From NCBI GenBank assembly GCA_905221605.1, contig CAJNDS010001669.1:492001-552000 (forward strand): a stretch of DNA of 60,000 bases, written 5' to 3'. Origin of the DNA: Symbiodinium natans. Lineage: Eukaryota; Sar; Dinophyceae; Suessiales; Symbiodiniaceae. A program made the translations under genes and the position numbers. The notes under the pieces were generated by a model. That model saw only the letters and a list, made by a program, of their open reading frames with translations. It searched no databases and had not been told where the DNA came from. This document shows, piece by piece, positions 1 to 9,640 of this stretch. Every line of letters begins with the position of its first letter. The first letter of the stretch is position 1.

Positions 1-72
1 GAGTCGACCATCTCATCCAGCCTCAGGTTCAAACCCAGAGAGCCCTGAATGCCCCTTGGCTAAGGAATAGGA

Positions 73-177
73 GTTTAGGGTTTAGGGTTTAGTTTAGGGT
101 GTAGGGGTTTAGGGTTTAGGGTTGTGGGTTTAGGAACTCCACGGACTTAGGGTCTAGGGTTTAGGGTTTATGGTTAG
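73..177 (+). repeat. degenerate interstitial telomere-type tract (TTTAGGG)
   Basis: Imperfect TTTAGGG units on the + strand with spacing errors such as TTTAGTTTAGGGTGTAGGGG, broken by a short unique piece near 136-150. The decay suggests an old tract. Confidence 0.85.
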
Positions 178-279
178 GCGACAAAGCCTCAACAATTCTC
201 AACAGCCCAAGCAACTGCAACCAGCTCTCGCCAGAGAAGACGGCAATGCCTCCGCTCAAGGAGGATTGCCAGCTGTAGC

Positions 280-349
280 TTTAGGGTTTAGGGTTTAGGG
301 TTTAGGGTTTAGGGTTTAGGGTTTAGGGTTTAGGGTTTAGGGTTTAGGG
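280..349 (+). repeat. perfect TTTAGGG tract, 10 units
   Basis: Ten perfect TTTAGGG heptamers. The flanks are unique spacer, so this is an interstitial tract, not a chromosome end. Confidence 0.95.
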
Positions 350-506
350 AACATAAGTTAGGTTGCTCCCCCGTCCAGAAATAGTCTCCTTAAGACCCTT
401 TCTATTCTCAGACCCTAAATCATAAAACCAAACTCTAAAGCCATACCTAAGTCGTGCCTAAGCCCCCTTGAATATTGCGTGCAAACAAGGGCTGCTGCCC
501 TTTTTG

Positions 507-597
507 CCTAAACCCTAAACCCTAAACCCTAAACCCTAACCCCTAGACCCTATAGACCCTAGACCCTAGACCCTAAACCCTAAACCCTAAACCCTAC
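507..597 (-). repeat. CCCTAAA tract with CCCTAGA variants
   Basis: Telomere-type units in the opposite orientation to the tract at 280-349. The middle contains a run of CCCTAGA variants, as if one mutated unit had spread locally. Confidence 0.9.
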
Positions 598-1323
598 AGA
601 CCAGGCATCTTAGGTCTTAGAGTTCAGGGTTTAGGCTGGCTCAGGTTGGATTTGAGCTTCGCCACTTTGGTTGAGGATGGTTTCTGGAGTAGGCAGGTTT
701 GTAGGTTCGTTTGCGGTTTGGAGCTTGCAGTCGCTGCATCTCCTCTCCTCAGTTAAAGGCTGATCGTGATGCTTGGTCTTCTTGCAAGCCGTATGTGTGG
801 ACGTGGTGTCTTGCACAAAGTACTCTGTCATGACTGTCGACATTTTTTCGGCTGGCGGATCTCACCTCAAGCGCCCTTGCTTGATGTATGGACTCCCTTG
901 TGTTCGATGCTTAGCTGACTTGGCCGCTGAGCTCAGGACCCCCTGATTCCCCACCTCTAAACAGCTCCTACTACAACCTTTCCACTCCTCCCCGATAGAG
1001 TTAATGCATGTTAATGCCACGGAGAACGTGGGACCCCGTAGAGGTTGTACGAGAAGCTTTGCCGACTTTTTGTATGTAGACCGAACAGTGACCGAACTGC
1101 ATGTTCGCGTCCTTCTGTTCCTTGTCTTCTGGCGTGGTGACGAGATCATTTTGCTCGCTTGCATCCATTCATGCCGTGGGTAACCACTGAGCCGAATGAG
1201 ATGGAGGAGGTGTTGCTTTGGCAAACATCATCCAACAGACCCCACGTGTTACATCAGGCAAGATGCCACAGATTTGTCGCAGCTCACAGTTCAAGTTAGC
1301 AGCTGAAAAAAAACTAAACCGTT
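598..1323. other. unique spacer, two unrecognised minus-strand ORFs
   Basis: A stretch without telomeric repeats. On the minus strand 862-1224 (120 codons) and 631-843 (70 codons) are open and nearly adjacent. Neither product has a motif I recognise, and their composition is basic and serine/threonine rich. They could be exon pieces of one gene or chance ORFs; I see no convincing splice structure. Confidence 0.3.
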
Positions 1324-1373
1324 AACCCTAAACACTAAACCTTAAACCTTATAAACCCTAAACCCTAAACCCT
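1324..1373 (-). repeat. short degenerate CCCTAAA tract
   Basis: About seven units including AACACTAAAC and CCTTAAA variants. Confidence 0.85.
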
Positions 1374-1379
1374 GCAACT

Positions 1380-2160
1380 CGCAGTTCCAGGTGACATCGA
1401 GCCTTTGATCAGGTGCACCATGGTTCTATGGGTGCAGGCCATCCGGCGTGTCGCACCGAAGGATAAGTTTCGCGGGCTTCTGTGGGTACTCGGCCCCATA
1501 CCCTAAACCTAAGCCCTAACCCTGCACGTCTACAAACCGGGGGCTGCCAAGCTCTGGGAGGATCCATCGGTGCTTCGCTTGCCCTGCACCCCTGTCAAAA
1601 AGTTTCCTGATCGTTGCACGCAGTCTGAATTGCTGGTGGAAGAGCCGCGACATAGCGCGTTGGCCAGTGCCTTGTACACACCTTGTAGCGTCTGATAGTC
1701 CCAACACTAAAGTCCACTACATGATCAGATACAGCTGGCCTTGGCTGCTGGGTCCAACAGGGAGTGACTGCCTATACCTAGTGCGACTCCCCGTGGAGTC
1801 GCGGCTCTATCGGAACGTCAGCGTGGTTCCGCCGCAATTGTCGTACAAGGGCAGCCACGGACAAAGATAAAAGACTTGACTTGGGCGATGCAATAAAAAT
1901 GTACGAACATACATGAGGAACACCAATATAAACAAGTATGTCTGTGTACACGCGTACTGTCAACATGTATCAGCACAATCTAGTTGCAAGCAATGCTTTA
2001 TAGTGACTACCTTCTTATAAACGCATCATAGCCCAACACTGTGACATACTGGGATAAGCCACACGCACATCCTCCGGCGGGTCATCGGGTTGGACATGGA
2101 CCCTATGAAGTTCTACGGGCTAGATCATTGCATCTAGGGTTACATTATACCGTGATTGGG
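1380..2160. other. unique spacer, no gene recognised
   Basis: Apart from a few telomere-type units at 1501-1522 I see no repeat or protein motif. Short ORFs occur on both strands (1516-1707 minus, 1667-1870 plus) but overlap each other and carry no recognisable domain. Confidence 0.4.
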
Positions 2161-2162
2161 GT

Positions 2163-2420
2163 TTCCACATGAATCCTCAGCCTCTACTGCACCACGTACA
2201 GCTCCACGCAGTCCAGCTTTTGTTGGCGACAGAAGAGGCGGAAGTGCTGTGCGATGCCTTTCACCAGCACCATTGTCTCCTGGAAAAAGTTGCCAAAAGT
2301 TTCCAGATGAACCCTCAGCCTTGCTGCACCACGTACAGCTCCACGCAGTCCAGCTTTTGTTGGCGACAGAAGCGGCGGAAGTGCTGCGCGATGCCTTTCA
2401 CCAGCACCATTGTCTCCTTG
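2163..2420 (-). repeat. 138-bp tandem duplication, probable C-terminal exon of the KH gene
   Basis: Two near-identical copies with a 138-bp offset (about 2163-2281 and 2301-2418). On the minus strand both read a coherent peptide: copy 2 gives FKETMVLVKGIAQHFRRFCR then QQKLDCVELYVVQQ; copy 1 gives the same with FQETM and a TAG after YVVQ. A helix of this kind could be the last helix of the KH domain encoded upstream at 2.7-2.8 kb. Pyrimidine-rich tracts ending in AG (minus strand TTTTTCCAG before GAGACAATGG in copy 1, CTTTCAG before copy 2) look like splice acceptors. Inference: an exon with its acceptor was duplicated downstream of the KH gene. Confidence 0.55.
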
Positions 2421-2479
2421 AACCTGGGTGGAGCTGAAAGAGAGCGTGATGTTCTGGGGTTATAAAGGGTTGCATAAAG

Positions 2480-2496
2480 ACTTTCTACATATATGC

Positions 2497-2531
<35 letters not shown>

Positions 2532-2542
2532 TACATACATAT
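2480..2542. repeat. (TA)n/(CATATA)n microsatellite
   Basis: An almost pure TA dinucleotide run with a few C/G interruptions. It lies between the KH-coding part and the duplicated C-terminal exon, so it may be intronic. Confidence 0.9.
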
Positions 2543-2629
2543 AGAATTGGTATGAATTGGTTTTATAAGGTTGTATAGAGCCCAAGAACTTCAAAACTTG
2601 TTCCCCAATCAGCCCCAGGGACACCGCCT

Positions 2630-3404
2630 CCCTGATCTCCCCCGAACGGCACGAAACAGCCAACTGGAGCGGTTCATCACTTTCGTAGTTGCCATGGGGT
2701 GACTTGACTTCCTTCCAGCCACTCCCGCGACCACGAACGCGTACGTCGACCCAATTCTGTAGATTTTCTTCATGTTGTCGCCATTGCGGCCGATTAAGCG
2801 AGGGACAAGCTCGAAGTCGGCATGCTTCTCCAGGTCGTAGCCGTGGAAGATGATGGCAAAGTTGAAGTTCTGGAAGTTGCGCTGCTTCTGGCTTGGTGCT
2901 GGGAGGAGTCGGGGGGGGGGGGGCGGGGGGGGGGCCCGAGGGGGGGGGGCGGGGGGGGGGGGGGGGGCGGGGGGGGGGGGGGGCGGGGGGGTGGGGGGCC
3001 GGGGGGGGGGTAGTATTCTTCTTGTTGGCGAAGCCACTTGGAGAAGCCAGGAAGGGCACACCGAGTGAGGCAAGCTGCACTGGGTAAACCTTTGCAACGT
3101 CAGCGATGTCCCGGCTCAGGCCAGGAGGAGGCGTGATCGCCACATACTTTGGCTCATGTGGCGAAGGGCTGCAATCCAACTCCAAGCGACCTACATCTCC
3201 ACTGCCGGAGCTCCCATAGTCCTCCGAGCCATTCTCGGACGCTGACTCTGACAAAGTCAAGCTGCCATAAAGCAGCCGATTGACACGTGAGGGGAGCACC
3301 TGGTAGGGTGTGACTCGCCCGTCCAGCCCAAGGGCTGCATATGTCGGATAAGAAGGGTAGATGGCGTCCACTGATGGTCCGACAAACCCATCCACAAACG
3401 ACAT
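2630..3404 (-). pseudogene. KH-domain RNA-binding protein gene, frame-broken
   Basis: On the minus strand an ATG at 3402-3404 opens a frame starting MSFVDGFVGPSVDAIYPSYP, with a Gly/Ser/Asp-rich stretch and then a proline run coded by the poly-G/C tract at about 2909-3010. Beyond that tract another frame reads NFQNFNFAIIFHGYDLEKHA and VPRLIGRNGDNMKKI, which is a KH fold with the GxxG loop GRNG (2762-2806). Around 2750 the frame must change again to read VRVRGRGSGWKEV and ESDEPLQLAVSC, the second half of the KH. The RGRGSG signature is, from general knowledge, common in dinoflagellate KH proteins that bind RNA or single-stranded DNA. The shift inside the KH fits a small deletion of roughly 4 nt compared with the family spacing. 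It could be a pseudogene, or a gene with assembly errors in the homopolymer and an unrecognised short intron. No spliced-leader relic is seen upstream. Confidence 0.6.
2909..3010. repeat. poly-G tract with single C/T interruptions
   Basis: About 100 bp of nearly pure G on the + strand within the KH gene. On the minus strand every frame codes proline-rich peptide. Such tracts are prone to length errors in sequencing, so frame calls across it are unreliable. Confidence 0.9.
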
Positions 3405-3424
3405 GTTTAGCGAGGTCAGTATTA

Positions 3425-3746
3425 TCAGAGAGCAGAGCTGCTACAAATGGCAAGCTTGAGAGGGATATCCCCTGACATCTTCGCATGATCAACAAGAAGC
3501 ACGGATCTTCCAAGGTCAGTTCGGGAACAACCCTTAATTCGCATGTGGGCTCTCATTCTGGTTTTTAAGGTACACGTATAACGGCTTCTTAACTCAGCTA
3601 TTCTGGAAGATCTGGAAAGAGCACCAAGAAACAGATACAGCTGCACGCGTCCATCGAAACGCATCGTCACAAACATAATTTGGAGCTAGAACGAGTCCAC
3701 CGCGTGGCATGTGAAGGAACAGGGTTAGTGTTCTGGGTGGGCGAAA
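3425..3746. other. spacer upstream of the KH gene
   Basis: This would hold the promoter or 5' UTR of the minus-strand KH gene. A minus-strand ORF (3425-3676) has no recognisable domain. No promoter motif can be named. Confidence 0.3.
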
Positions 3747-3813
3747 ACCCTAAACCCTGAACCCTAAACCTTAAAACCTAAACCCTAAACCCTGAACCCT
3801 GAACCCTAAACCC
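3747..3813 (-). repeat. CCCTAAA tract with CCCTGAA variants
   Basis: About nine units, of which several are CCCTGAA. Confidence 0.9.
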
Positions 3814-3901
3814 CAAATACGAGCCCGATCCACCCAGGGCAGGGCAACCCAATGAAGTCATCAGCTTGCGCAAGACCGAGACGAAAATAAGTGACCCCTA
3901 A

Positions 3902-3978
3902 TATAGACCCCCTCCCCCCAAATAGCAGGATTCCCTTGATAATAAGGACCCCAAGAAGGTACCCCTAATTTACCCCCA
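3902..3978 (-). repeat. dispersed repeat family K, reverse copy
   Basis: A 75-bp repeat reading, in reverse complement, GGGGTACCTT..TTGGGGTCCTTATTATCAAGGGAATCCTGCTATTTGGGG. Related copies lie at 14625-14675, 18183-18228, 21829-21905 and 24358-24416. They differ by substitutions, as expected for old dispersed elements. Confidence 0.65.
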
Positions 3979-4112
3979 AACCCTAAACCCTAAACCCTAA
4001 ACCCTCAAACCCTCAAACCCTCAAACCTAACCCCTAAACCTAAACCCTAAGCCCTAAGCCCCAAGCCCGAAGCCAAACCCCAAACCTCAAACCCTAAACC
4101 CGAAATTGGACT
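3979..4112 (-). repeat. long degenerate CCCTAAA tract
   Basis: Starts with perfect units and grades into CCCTCAAA, CCTAAGC and CCCGAAG variants. Confidence 0.85.
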
Positions 4113-4140
4113 CTGCGGCCATCTTGAGGCTCGTTGAGTT

Positions 4141-4367
4141 TACTCGAGGTTCATGGTACTTTTAAACCAATAACTGTACTTATCACTGTACTTACAACCA
4201 TATTAGGGTTTAGGGTTTAGGGTTTAGGGTTTAGGGTTTAGGGTTTAGGGTTTAGGGTTTAGGTCCTTAGAACTGTACTTACAACCATACCAGGGCACTT
4301 AAGGGGCTCATAAGTGGGTTATAAGTACAGTTCTAGTTGGATAATAAGTGCCATGAACCTCCAAGTA
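4141..4367. mobile_element. MITE family A copy split by a telomere-type tract
   Basis: Left terminus TACTCGAGGTTCATGG and right terminus CCATGAACCTCCAAGTA are inverted repeats, each bounded by TA. The TTTAGGG block at 4203-4271 lies inside. The bases just before it (4185-4202) and just after its last A (4272-4289) are the same 18-mer, ACTGTACTTACAACCATA, as in a target-site duplication. Confidence 0.8.
4203..4271 (+). repeat. TTTAGGG tract inserted in MITE A
   Basis: About eight perfect heptamers, then TTTAGGTCCTTAGA before the 18-bp flanking duplication resumes. Confidence 0.95.
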
Positions 4368-4593
4368 GGGTTTGGTTTGTGGTTGCGGTTGGGCTTGACC
4401 GCATGGATAGGCGTTATTTCCGTAGGGTTGGGGATTTAGGGCTTAGGGCTGTAAGGGCTTTGACAGTTGAGCAGGGTTTAGGGTGTCCAGGGTATCTATT
4501 AAAGGTTTGGGTTTTGGGATTAGCCCCCCTCCCCCCCTGCCCTCCGCACCCCCACAGCAAGATTTGTGTAGGGCATATTGACTAGACTGAGCA

Positions 4594-4684
4594 TACTTGG
4601 AGGTTCATGGGTACTTATAACCACAGTTATAAGTCTACTTATAACCTACGTAGGGGAGTTGGGGAGCTTATAAGTACAGTTATA
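4594..4684 (+). mobile_element. half copy of MITE family A
   Basis: Begins TACTTGGAGGTTCATGGGTA and keeps the internal TTATAAGT-type sequence. It then runs straight into degenerate CCCTAAA repeats with no right terminus, as if broken and capped by telomeric repeats. Confidence 0.7.
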
Positions 4685-4895
4685 AACGCTAAACCCTAAA
4701 AAGCACTAAACACTCTAAAGCCTAAAAACACTCTAAAGCCTCAAACCCTCAACCCAAAACGTAACCTGAGCCCTAAACCGGAAAAAAAAAAAAACCTAAG
4801 CCTAAAACCCCCTAAGCCCTCAACCCTAAAACACCCCAAGACCTACACCCTAAGAAGCCCTAAACCCTAAACCCTTAAGCCCTAAACTCTAAAAA
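4685..4895 (-). repeat. highly degenerate CCCTAAA tract
   Basis: Many variants such as CACTCTAAAGCCTAAA, CCTCAACCC and CACCCCAAG. This is the most decayed long tract in the left part of the window. Confidence 0.75.
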
Positions 4896-5021
4896 AATCC
4901 TTATTTAAATAAAGCAAACCTTGCTGCTCGAGCGCAAGTGGGGTTCATGGGTTTGGTGGCTCGGCCCACCTCCCCTGACCGATGGCGGCCCCAACTCAGA
5001 CACTGCCGCGGCCTGCAGAAG

Positions 5022-5116
5022 GTTTAGGGTTTAGGGTTTAGGGCTTAGGGCTTAGGGTTTAGGGTTTAGGGTTTAGGCGTTAGGGTTTAGGGTTTAGGGT
5101 TTAGGGTTTAGGGTTG
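5022..5116 (+). repeat. TTTAGGG tract
   Basis: About 13 units, with two GGGCTTA variants and one GGCGTTA. Confidence 0.92.
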
Positions 5117-5188
5117 CAAAAAACCGAACACCCTTACCCCTTAGTAAACCCTTCGGTTTAAGCCCTACCTAAATCCTAAGCCCTACTT

Positions 5189-5304
5189 GGAGAGCTTCGT
5201 AAGTATATGTCGGAGGTAGAAGTCACAAGTCTGGTAGCTACACTTGCAAAAAAACTTCAGGGTGCTTCTAACTTCTAACCCCCACTTACTGACTACCAAG
5301 TCGG
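5189..5304. mobile_element. divergent MITE A relic
   Basis: Left end CTACTTGGAGAGCTTCGTAAGTA and right end TTACTGACTACCAAGT are weakly inverted. The interior is TTCTAACTTCTAACCC-like. It is much more diverged than the other copies. Confidence 0.4.
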
Positions 5305-5339
5305 TTGTGGCATCTTCGTCATGTCTCAGTAATAAAAAC

Positions 5340-5412
5340 CCTACCCCTAAACCCTAAACCCTTTTGAACCCTAAACCCTAAACCCTAAAAAGGGTTTAGG
5401 GTTTGAGGTTTG
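5340..5412. repeat. head-to-head telomere-type tracts
   Basis: CCCTAAA units (5340-5388) meet TTTAGGG units (5391-5412) across CCCTAAAAAGGGTTTAGGG, giving a palindromic junction. Confidence 0.88.
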
Positions 5413-6663
5413 GGGTCTCTGGTGGCCTGTGTGAAGGGATAGGGTATGGGGCAGTTGAGGTTGCGCTCTTATAAATAGTTTCTTATGGGGCAACCCTAAA
5501 AACAGGAAACGAGGGCCTACTCCGGGTCCTAGGTTCAGAAACCTTGTCTCAAGACTTTCCGTCCGACAGGTATAGGCATGGGGGCTAATCAGAAACTACG
5601 CGCCCTTTTTCCGGTACCCTCAAACCTTAAAACCCTCTGAATAGCATGTATCGGACAGGCAAATATCCCAAGGGCCAACGCATCATGCTTTCATGCCAGC
5701 CTGCCGCGATCGCGAGCGCAGTGCATCGAGCTGCTCGCGATCTGAAAGCCTAGGCTTCAGGGTTTGGTGCTTGTGGGTTTTGAAAGGCTTAGGGCTTATA
5801 TCGTCCCAGCACGAAGATGGATACACTAGACCCTAAACCCTAAACCCTAGATGGTTTTGGAACATGCCATGGGGTGCCCTATATGGGGATCCGAAGCTTT
5901 CGGCTGTTTCTGAAACTGAGGATCAAGGGATTCGAGGAGGGACCCTTATCCGGGATACTTAGGTACACAGGGACTATGCAAGGTATATATGAGGGGTTTT
6001 TTTGCGGGTTATTTCGAGGAATCTACGGGTTATTTCGAGAACAAGACTAAGGGTCTCTTCTCGAAATCCCTCCCTGTACCCTTAAATCAAGCCACCGAGC
6101 AAGAGTCGGGAGGACGCCAGGAAGCTGCAACTGAATCTTGAGCCCCTAAACCCTAAACCCTAAACCCTAAACCCTAGACCCTTAAGCCGAGTAAGCCCGT
6201 TTTTCCCACTGGACTGAAAGGCTGGCCAGAATCCGTGCAATGCAAATCCGAGAAGCACTCGCAGGGTCAAGCAACCACCAAGTGTTGAACACCAAGCAGC
6301 CACTCACTCCGAACAAGTTCGTACAGCAAAAAAAGAACTTGAACCCCTGTGTAGACTGACAATTGGCCTGCAACGACTCTGCCGGGTAAAGGCGGGAGAA
6401 GCATGTTGCACGCACTCCCTTCATAGCAGCTACTGCAGGTCGCTGCCTACCCTATCGTTAGAAGAACTGCAAGCGGCACCCACATGGCTAGCTCGACTGT
6501 TCTGTGTGGGGGTTCTGCGACTTCCGTCTGGCAAGTCTGGGGTCCATCTTAAGGGCTCTGCGACGTTGTTCCTGCTCCCTCAAAATCTTCCAACATCACG
6601 TCAGCACATGAAGATGAGGCGGCAAGCTAAACCCTAAACCCTAAACCCTAAACTCAGGGCTGC
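5413..6663. other. spacer with small telomere-type tracts
   Basis: Contains a copy of AGGGCCTACTCCGGGTCCTA near 5510-5533 (also at 11170 and 19420), a 22-bp tandem pair CGGGTTATTTCGAGGAATCT at 6004-6045, CCCTAAA tracts at 5828-5850, 6146-6182 and 6628-6653, and a minus-strand ORF at 6182-6424 with no recognised domain. Confidence 0.5.
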
Positions 6664-6766
6664 CGGATCAAAAAAAATAAAAAAGGATCAAAAAAAAAAT
6701 ACGCAGCCCAGGATCAAAAAACAAATAAAAAAGGATCTAAAAGAAAATAAACTTCGAACGTTCGAG

Positions 6767-7010
6767 TACTAAAACTCGATTCTTGGTACGTTTTCGGAAC
6801 CCGATCGAGGACCCTCTCACACGAAACGCGTGTCGAGGCGCTAAACCTCGAGTTTTGGAAAGGTTTTCCGGGCACGATTGACGACCCTCCCTCTCACACG
6901 AAACGCATCTCGAGGCGCCAAAACTCGAGTTTTGGGACGTTTTCGGAGCACGATCGACAACCCCCTCACACGAAACGCATCTCGAGGCGCTTAAACTCGA
7001 GTTTTGGTAT
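6767..7010. repeat. left subterminal ~74-bp repeat array of the foldback element
   Basis: Three units anchored at CTCACACGAAACGC near 6816, 6893 and 6964, each with the palindrome AACTCGAGTT or a variant. The inverted counterparts are at 8110-8255. Confidence 0.85.
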
Positions 7011-7029
7011 GTTGCTCGCGACGCGATCG

Positions 7030-7625
7030 ACCAATAAATTATGCATCTCTATATTTATTTATTTATATTCATGTTAATCTTCATATTAATATTAATAGTA
7101 ATATCAATAATAATATTACTATAAATATTCCTATTAATATTAATATTGATATTAAAATTCATATGAACATTGTATTCATATTAATACTAACATAACATAT
7201 CATGTACGATATAATACAATATATTATATTATCAAGGAATATATAATATAATATTTTAAAAATATTTAAACATATGATATAAGATACATTATGAATAATA
7301 TAATACAATAACATAGAATATAACACACTATAATGTAATATAATTTAATATACTAGTTTATGATATAATATCATATAATATAAACTATTTCTTTTATAAT
7401 ACATAACATATAATATATAATATTTAATATTTAATGTCTAATGTCTATATATTATCTAACATATACATATATATATATATATATATACTGTATATAATAA
7501 TATATATATATAGATATAATACATGATATTTAATATCTAAGACCTAATTTTAAAATATATAATACATAAAAATGGTAGTATATAATAAATAACATATAAA
7601 ATATAGGATACAATATATAATATAT
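7030..7625. repeat. AT-rich core of the foldback element
   Basis: About 600 bp almost wholly A/T, made of ATATTAATATTA-like and TATATA runs, followed by a TAG/GTA triplet run (7626-7708). Composition is unlike anything else in the window. Open frames here are simple-sequence artefacts. Confidence 0.85.
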
Positions 7626-7718
7626 CAGTAGTAGTAGTAATAATAAAAGTTGTTGCTGTTGTAGTAGTAGTAGTAGTAGTAGTTGTAGTAGTAGTAGTAG
7701 TAGTAGAAGACCCCCAGT

Positions 7719-8010
7719 TGCAAACACAATGCTCGCATCATGGGTCTCGAAAAGACGTATGCTTTGAAGCAAGCTTGCGCGATTTGAAAAAGCGGGGTCT
7801 GGGGGGCCCCCCCCCAACACGCGAACACAATGCTCGCGTCATTCGTTTCGAAAAAACACGCTTATTTTTCGAAGCAAGCTTGCGCGACTTAAAAAGCGGG
7901 GGGGTTGGGGGGGGGCAGCCCCCCCCATTTGCAAACACAATCCTCGCATCATGGCTTTCGACACACGCGTATGCGTTGAAGCAAGCGGTTGCGACTTAAA
8001 AAAGAAGCCA
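7719..8010 (+). repeat. three direct repeats of 100-110 bp
   Basis: Units begin GCAAACACAATGCTCGCATC at 7719, 7821 and 7931 and end with GAAGCAAGCTTGCGCGACTT-like sequence plus a G/C homopolymer of varying length. An imperfect AGAAGCCA array follows at 8003-8100. Confidence 0.85.
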
Positions 8011-8343
8011 AGAAGCCAAGAAGCCAAAAAGCTGAAAGCCGAGGAGAGCCAGGAAGCCAAGAAGCCAAGAAGGCAACAAGCCAAGAAGCCGGGAAGCCAA
8101 GAGTTCCACTCGGAAAACGTGCCAAAACTCAGGGTTTTAGCGCCTCGAGATGCGTGTCGTGTGAGAGGGTCGTCCATCGTGCACTGAGAACGTACCAAAA
8201 CTCGAGTTTTTGCGCCTCGAGACGCGTTTCGTGTGAGAGGGTCGTCGATCGCGGCCTTATTTTTGTTTGATCCTTTTTTATTTTCTTTTTGATCCTTTTT
8301 TATTTTCTTTTTGATCCTTTTTTATTTTCTTTTTGATCCCTAT

Positions 8344-8388
8344 CCCAAACCCTAAGTCCTAAACCCTAAACCCTAAACCCTAAGTCTT
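8344..8388 (-). repeat. CCCTAAA tract at the right edge of the foldback element
   Basis: About six units with a CCCTAAGTCCTAAA variant, beginning a few bases after the element's last GATCC. Confidence 0.85.
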
Positions 8389-9378
8389 ACGGGCGAGGTC
8401 CCGCGCTGGCTCGGCGTCTCCCCCGATGCGGGGCTGGCGCCTCGTAGCCTGATTCGCAAAGCCAGGGACTCCAAGGGCCCGTAATTCAAGAATGATGGGG
8501 TTTAGGGTTTAGGGTTTAGGGTTTAGGGTTTCGGGTTTCGGGTTTAGGGTTTAGGGTTTAGGGTTTAGGCCATATAAGGAACCCTCCCGCACTTTGAGGA
8601 ATATTTGGAGACGGGTTCCGGGCTTCAGGGCTAATAGGGTTTTTGGGGGGGTTTAGGGTTTAGGGTTTAGGGGTTTAAGGCTTGGGGTTCATGAAGACTT
8701 AGGCAGGTTTAGGGATTAGGGTTTTTAGGGTTTAGGGTTTAGGGTTTAGGGTTTAAGGGCTTAGGGCGCCTGGACCTTGACCGTACTTCCATGCTTTCGG
8801 GGATGTCTGACTGTCTCTGGTTCCGGCAATGCCCCTAAGCCCTAAACAAAAAAAGGCACACAAGCGCGGGGCCGGCACCCCGCAAAGCCCGCTACTAAGA
8901 AGGCTGCACGCCTCAAAGGACTATGGGGTTTAGGGCCTAGGGCTTAGGGCTTCTCATAGCAAGGATCACTGTACTTGAAGTTTATGGTACCATTTGTCTA
9001 TGGACCGCTGTCCTTGACGCGTGGTCTCTCTGAACTACCAGAAAGCCCCAAACCCTCTAACTCAGAATAGGCCTCATAGGGATCCTGATTATGATGTAAG
9101 TTCTAATCCTTAAGGGGTATCAAGGGTTCTTAGGACCTGAAACCCTAAACCCTAAACCCAAGGGCTCTTTGGGTAAGGGTTTGCGGCTTAGGGATTTCTT
9201 TTGGTTAGGTGTGTTGTAGTGGTTTCCGGTTCCCTGTTATCATACGGCTCTTTTGCAGTAGGGCCCTCAAACCAACACGCCAGGACCGCCAGGACTCAAC
9301 ATAATCGCAGTAGCATGGGGCGAGCTTCTATGTTATGGTAAACCCTAAGCCCTCAACGCCACAAGGCCTGCTATGTAG
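8389..9378. other. mosaic spacer
   Basis: Forward telomere-type tracts at 8499-8573 (with TTTCGGG variants) and 8641-8762, separated by unique pieces. No gene recognised. Confidence 0.6.
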
Positions 9379-9455
9379 ACCCTAAACCCTAAACCCTAAA
9401 CCCTAAACCCTAAACCCTAAACCCTAAACCCTAAACCCTAAACCCTAAACCCTAC
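9379..9455 (-). repeat. perfect CCCTAAA tract, about 11 units
   Basis: Uninterrupted heptamers. An opposite-orientation tract follows 75 bp later. Confidence 0.95.
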
Positions 9456-9528
9456 ACCCAGAGAACGCAAGCCAGAACAAGGCCATGGGGTCAAGGCAGC
9501 TGAAGCTCCAGTCCCCAAAGAGCTCTTG

Positions 9529-9640
9529 GGTTTAGGGTTTAGGGTTTAGGGTTTAGGGTTTAGGGTTTAGGGTTTAGGGTCTGGGGTCTAGGGTTTGGGG
9601 TTTAGGGTCTAGGTTTTAGGGTTTGGGATTACGCCCTTGA
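9529..9640 (+). repeat. TTTAGGG tract with GGGTCTA/GGGTTTG variants
   Basis: About seven perfect units, then TCTAGGG and TTTGGGG variants. Confidence 0.92.

Larger units (their letters stand above)
6664..8339. mobile_element. foldback-like element, 1.68 kb, with tandem-repeat inverted termini
   Basis: Both ends are tandem copies of a 22-bp A/T-rich unit (GGATCAAAAAGAAAATAAAA...) in inverted orientation: left 6664-6750, right 8256-8339. Inside these lie inverted arrays of a ~74-bp unit containing CTCACACGAAACGC..CTCGAGGCGC..AACTCGAGTTTTGG: three copies left (6767-7010) and two right (8110-8255). The core is AT-rich simple sequence, a TAG/GTA triplet run and three 100-110 bp direct repeats. 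No transposase is present. Long inverted termini made of tandem repeats are the hallmark of foldback (FB/Galileo-type) transposons. Both sides are flanked by CCCTAAA repeats. Confidence 0.75.

Noticed and set aside
1-600. Chromosome end (true telomere) at the left edge
   Set aside because: Tracts are short, degenerate and occur in both orientations, with unique sequence before the first one; the same pattern continues for 60 kb.
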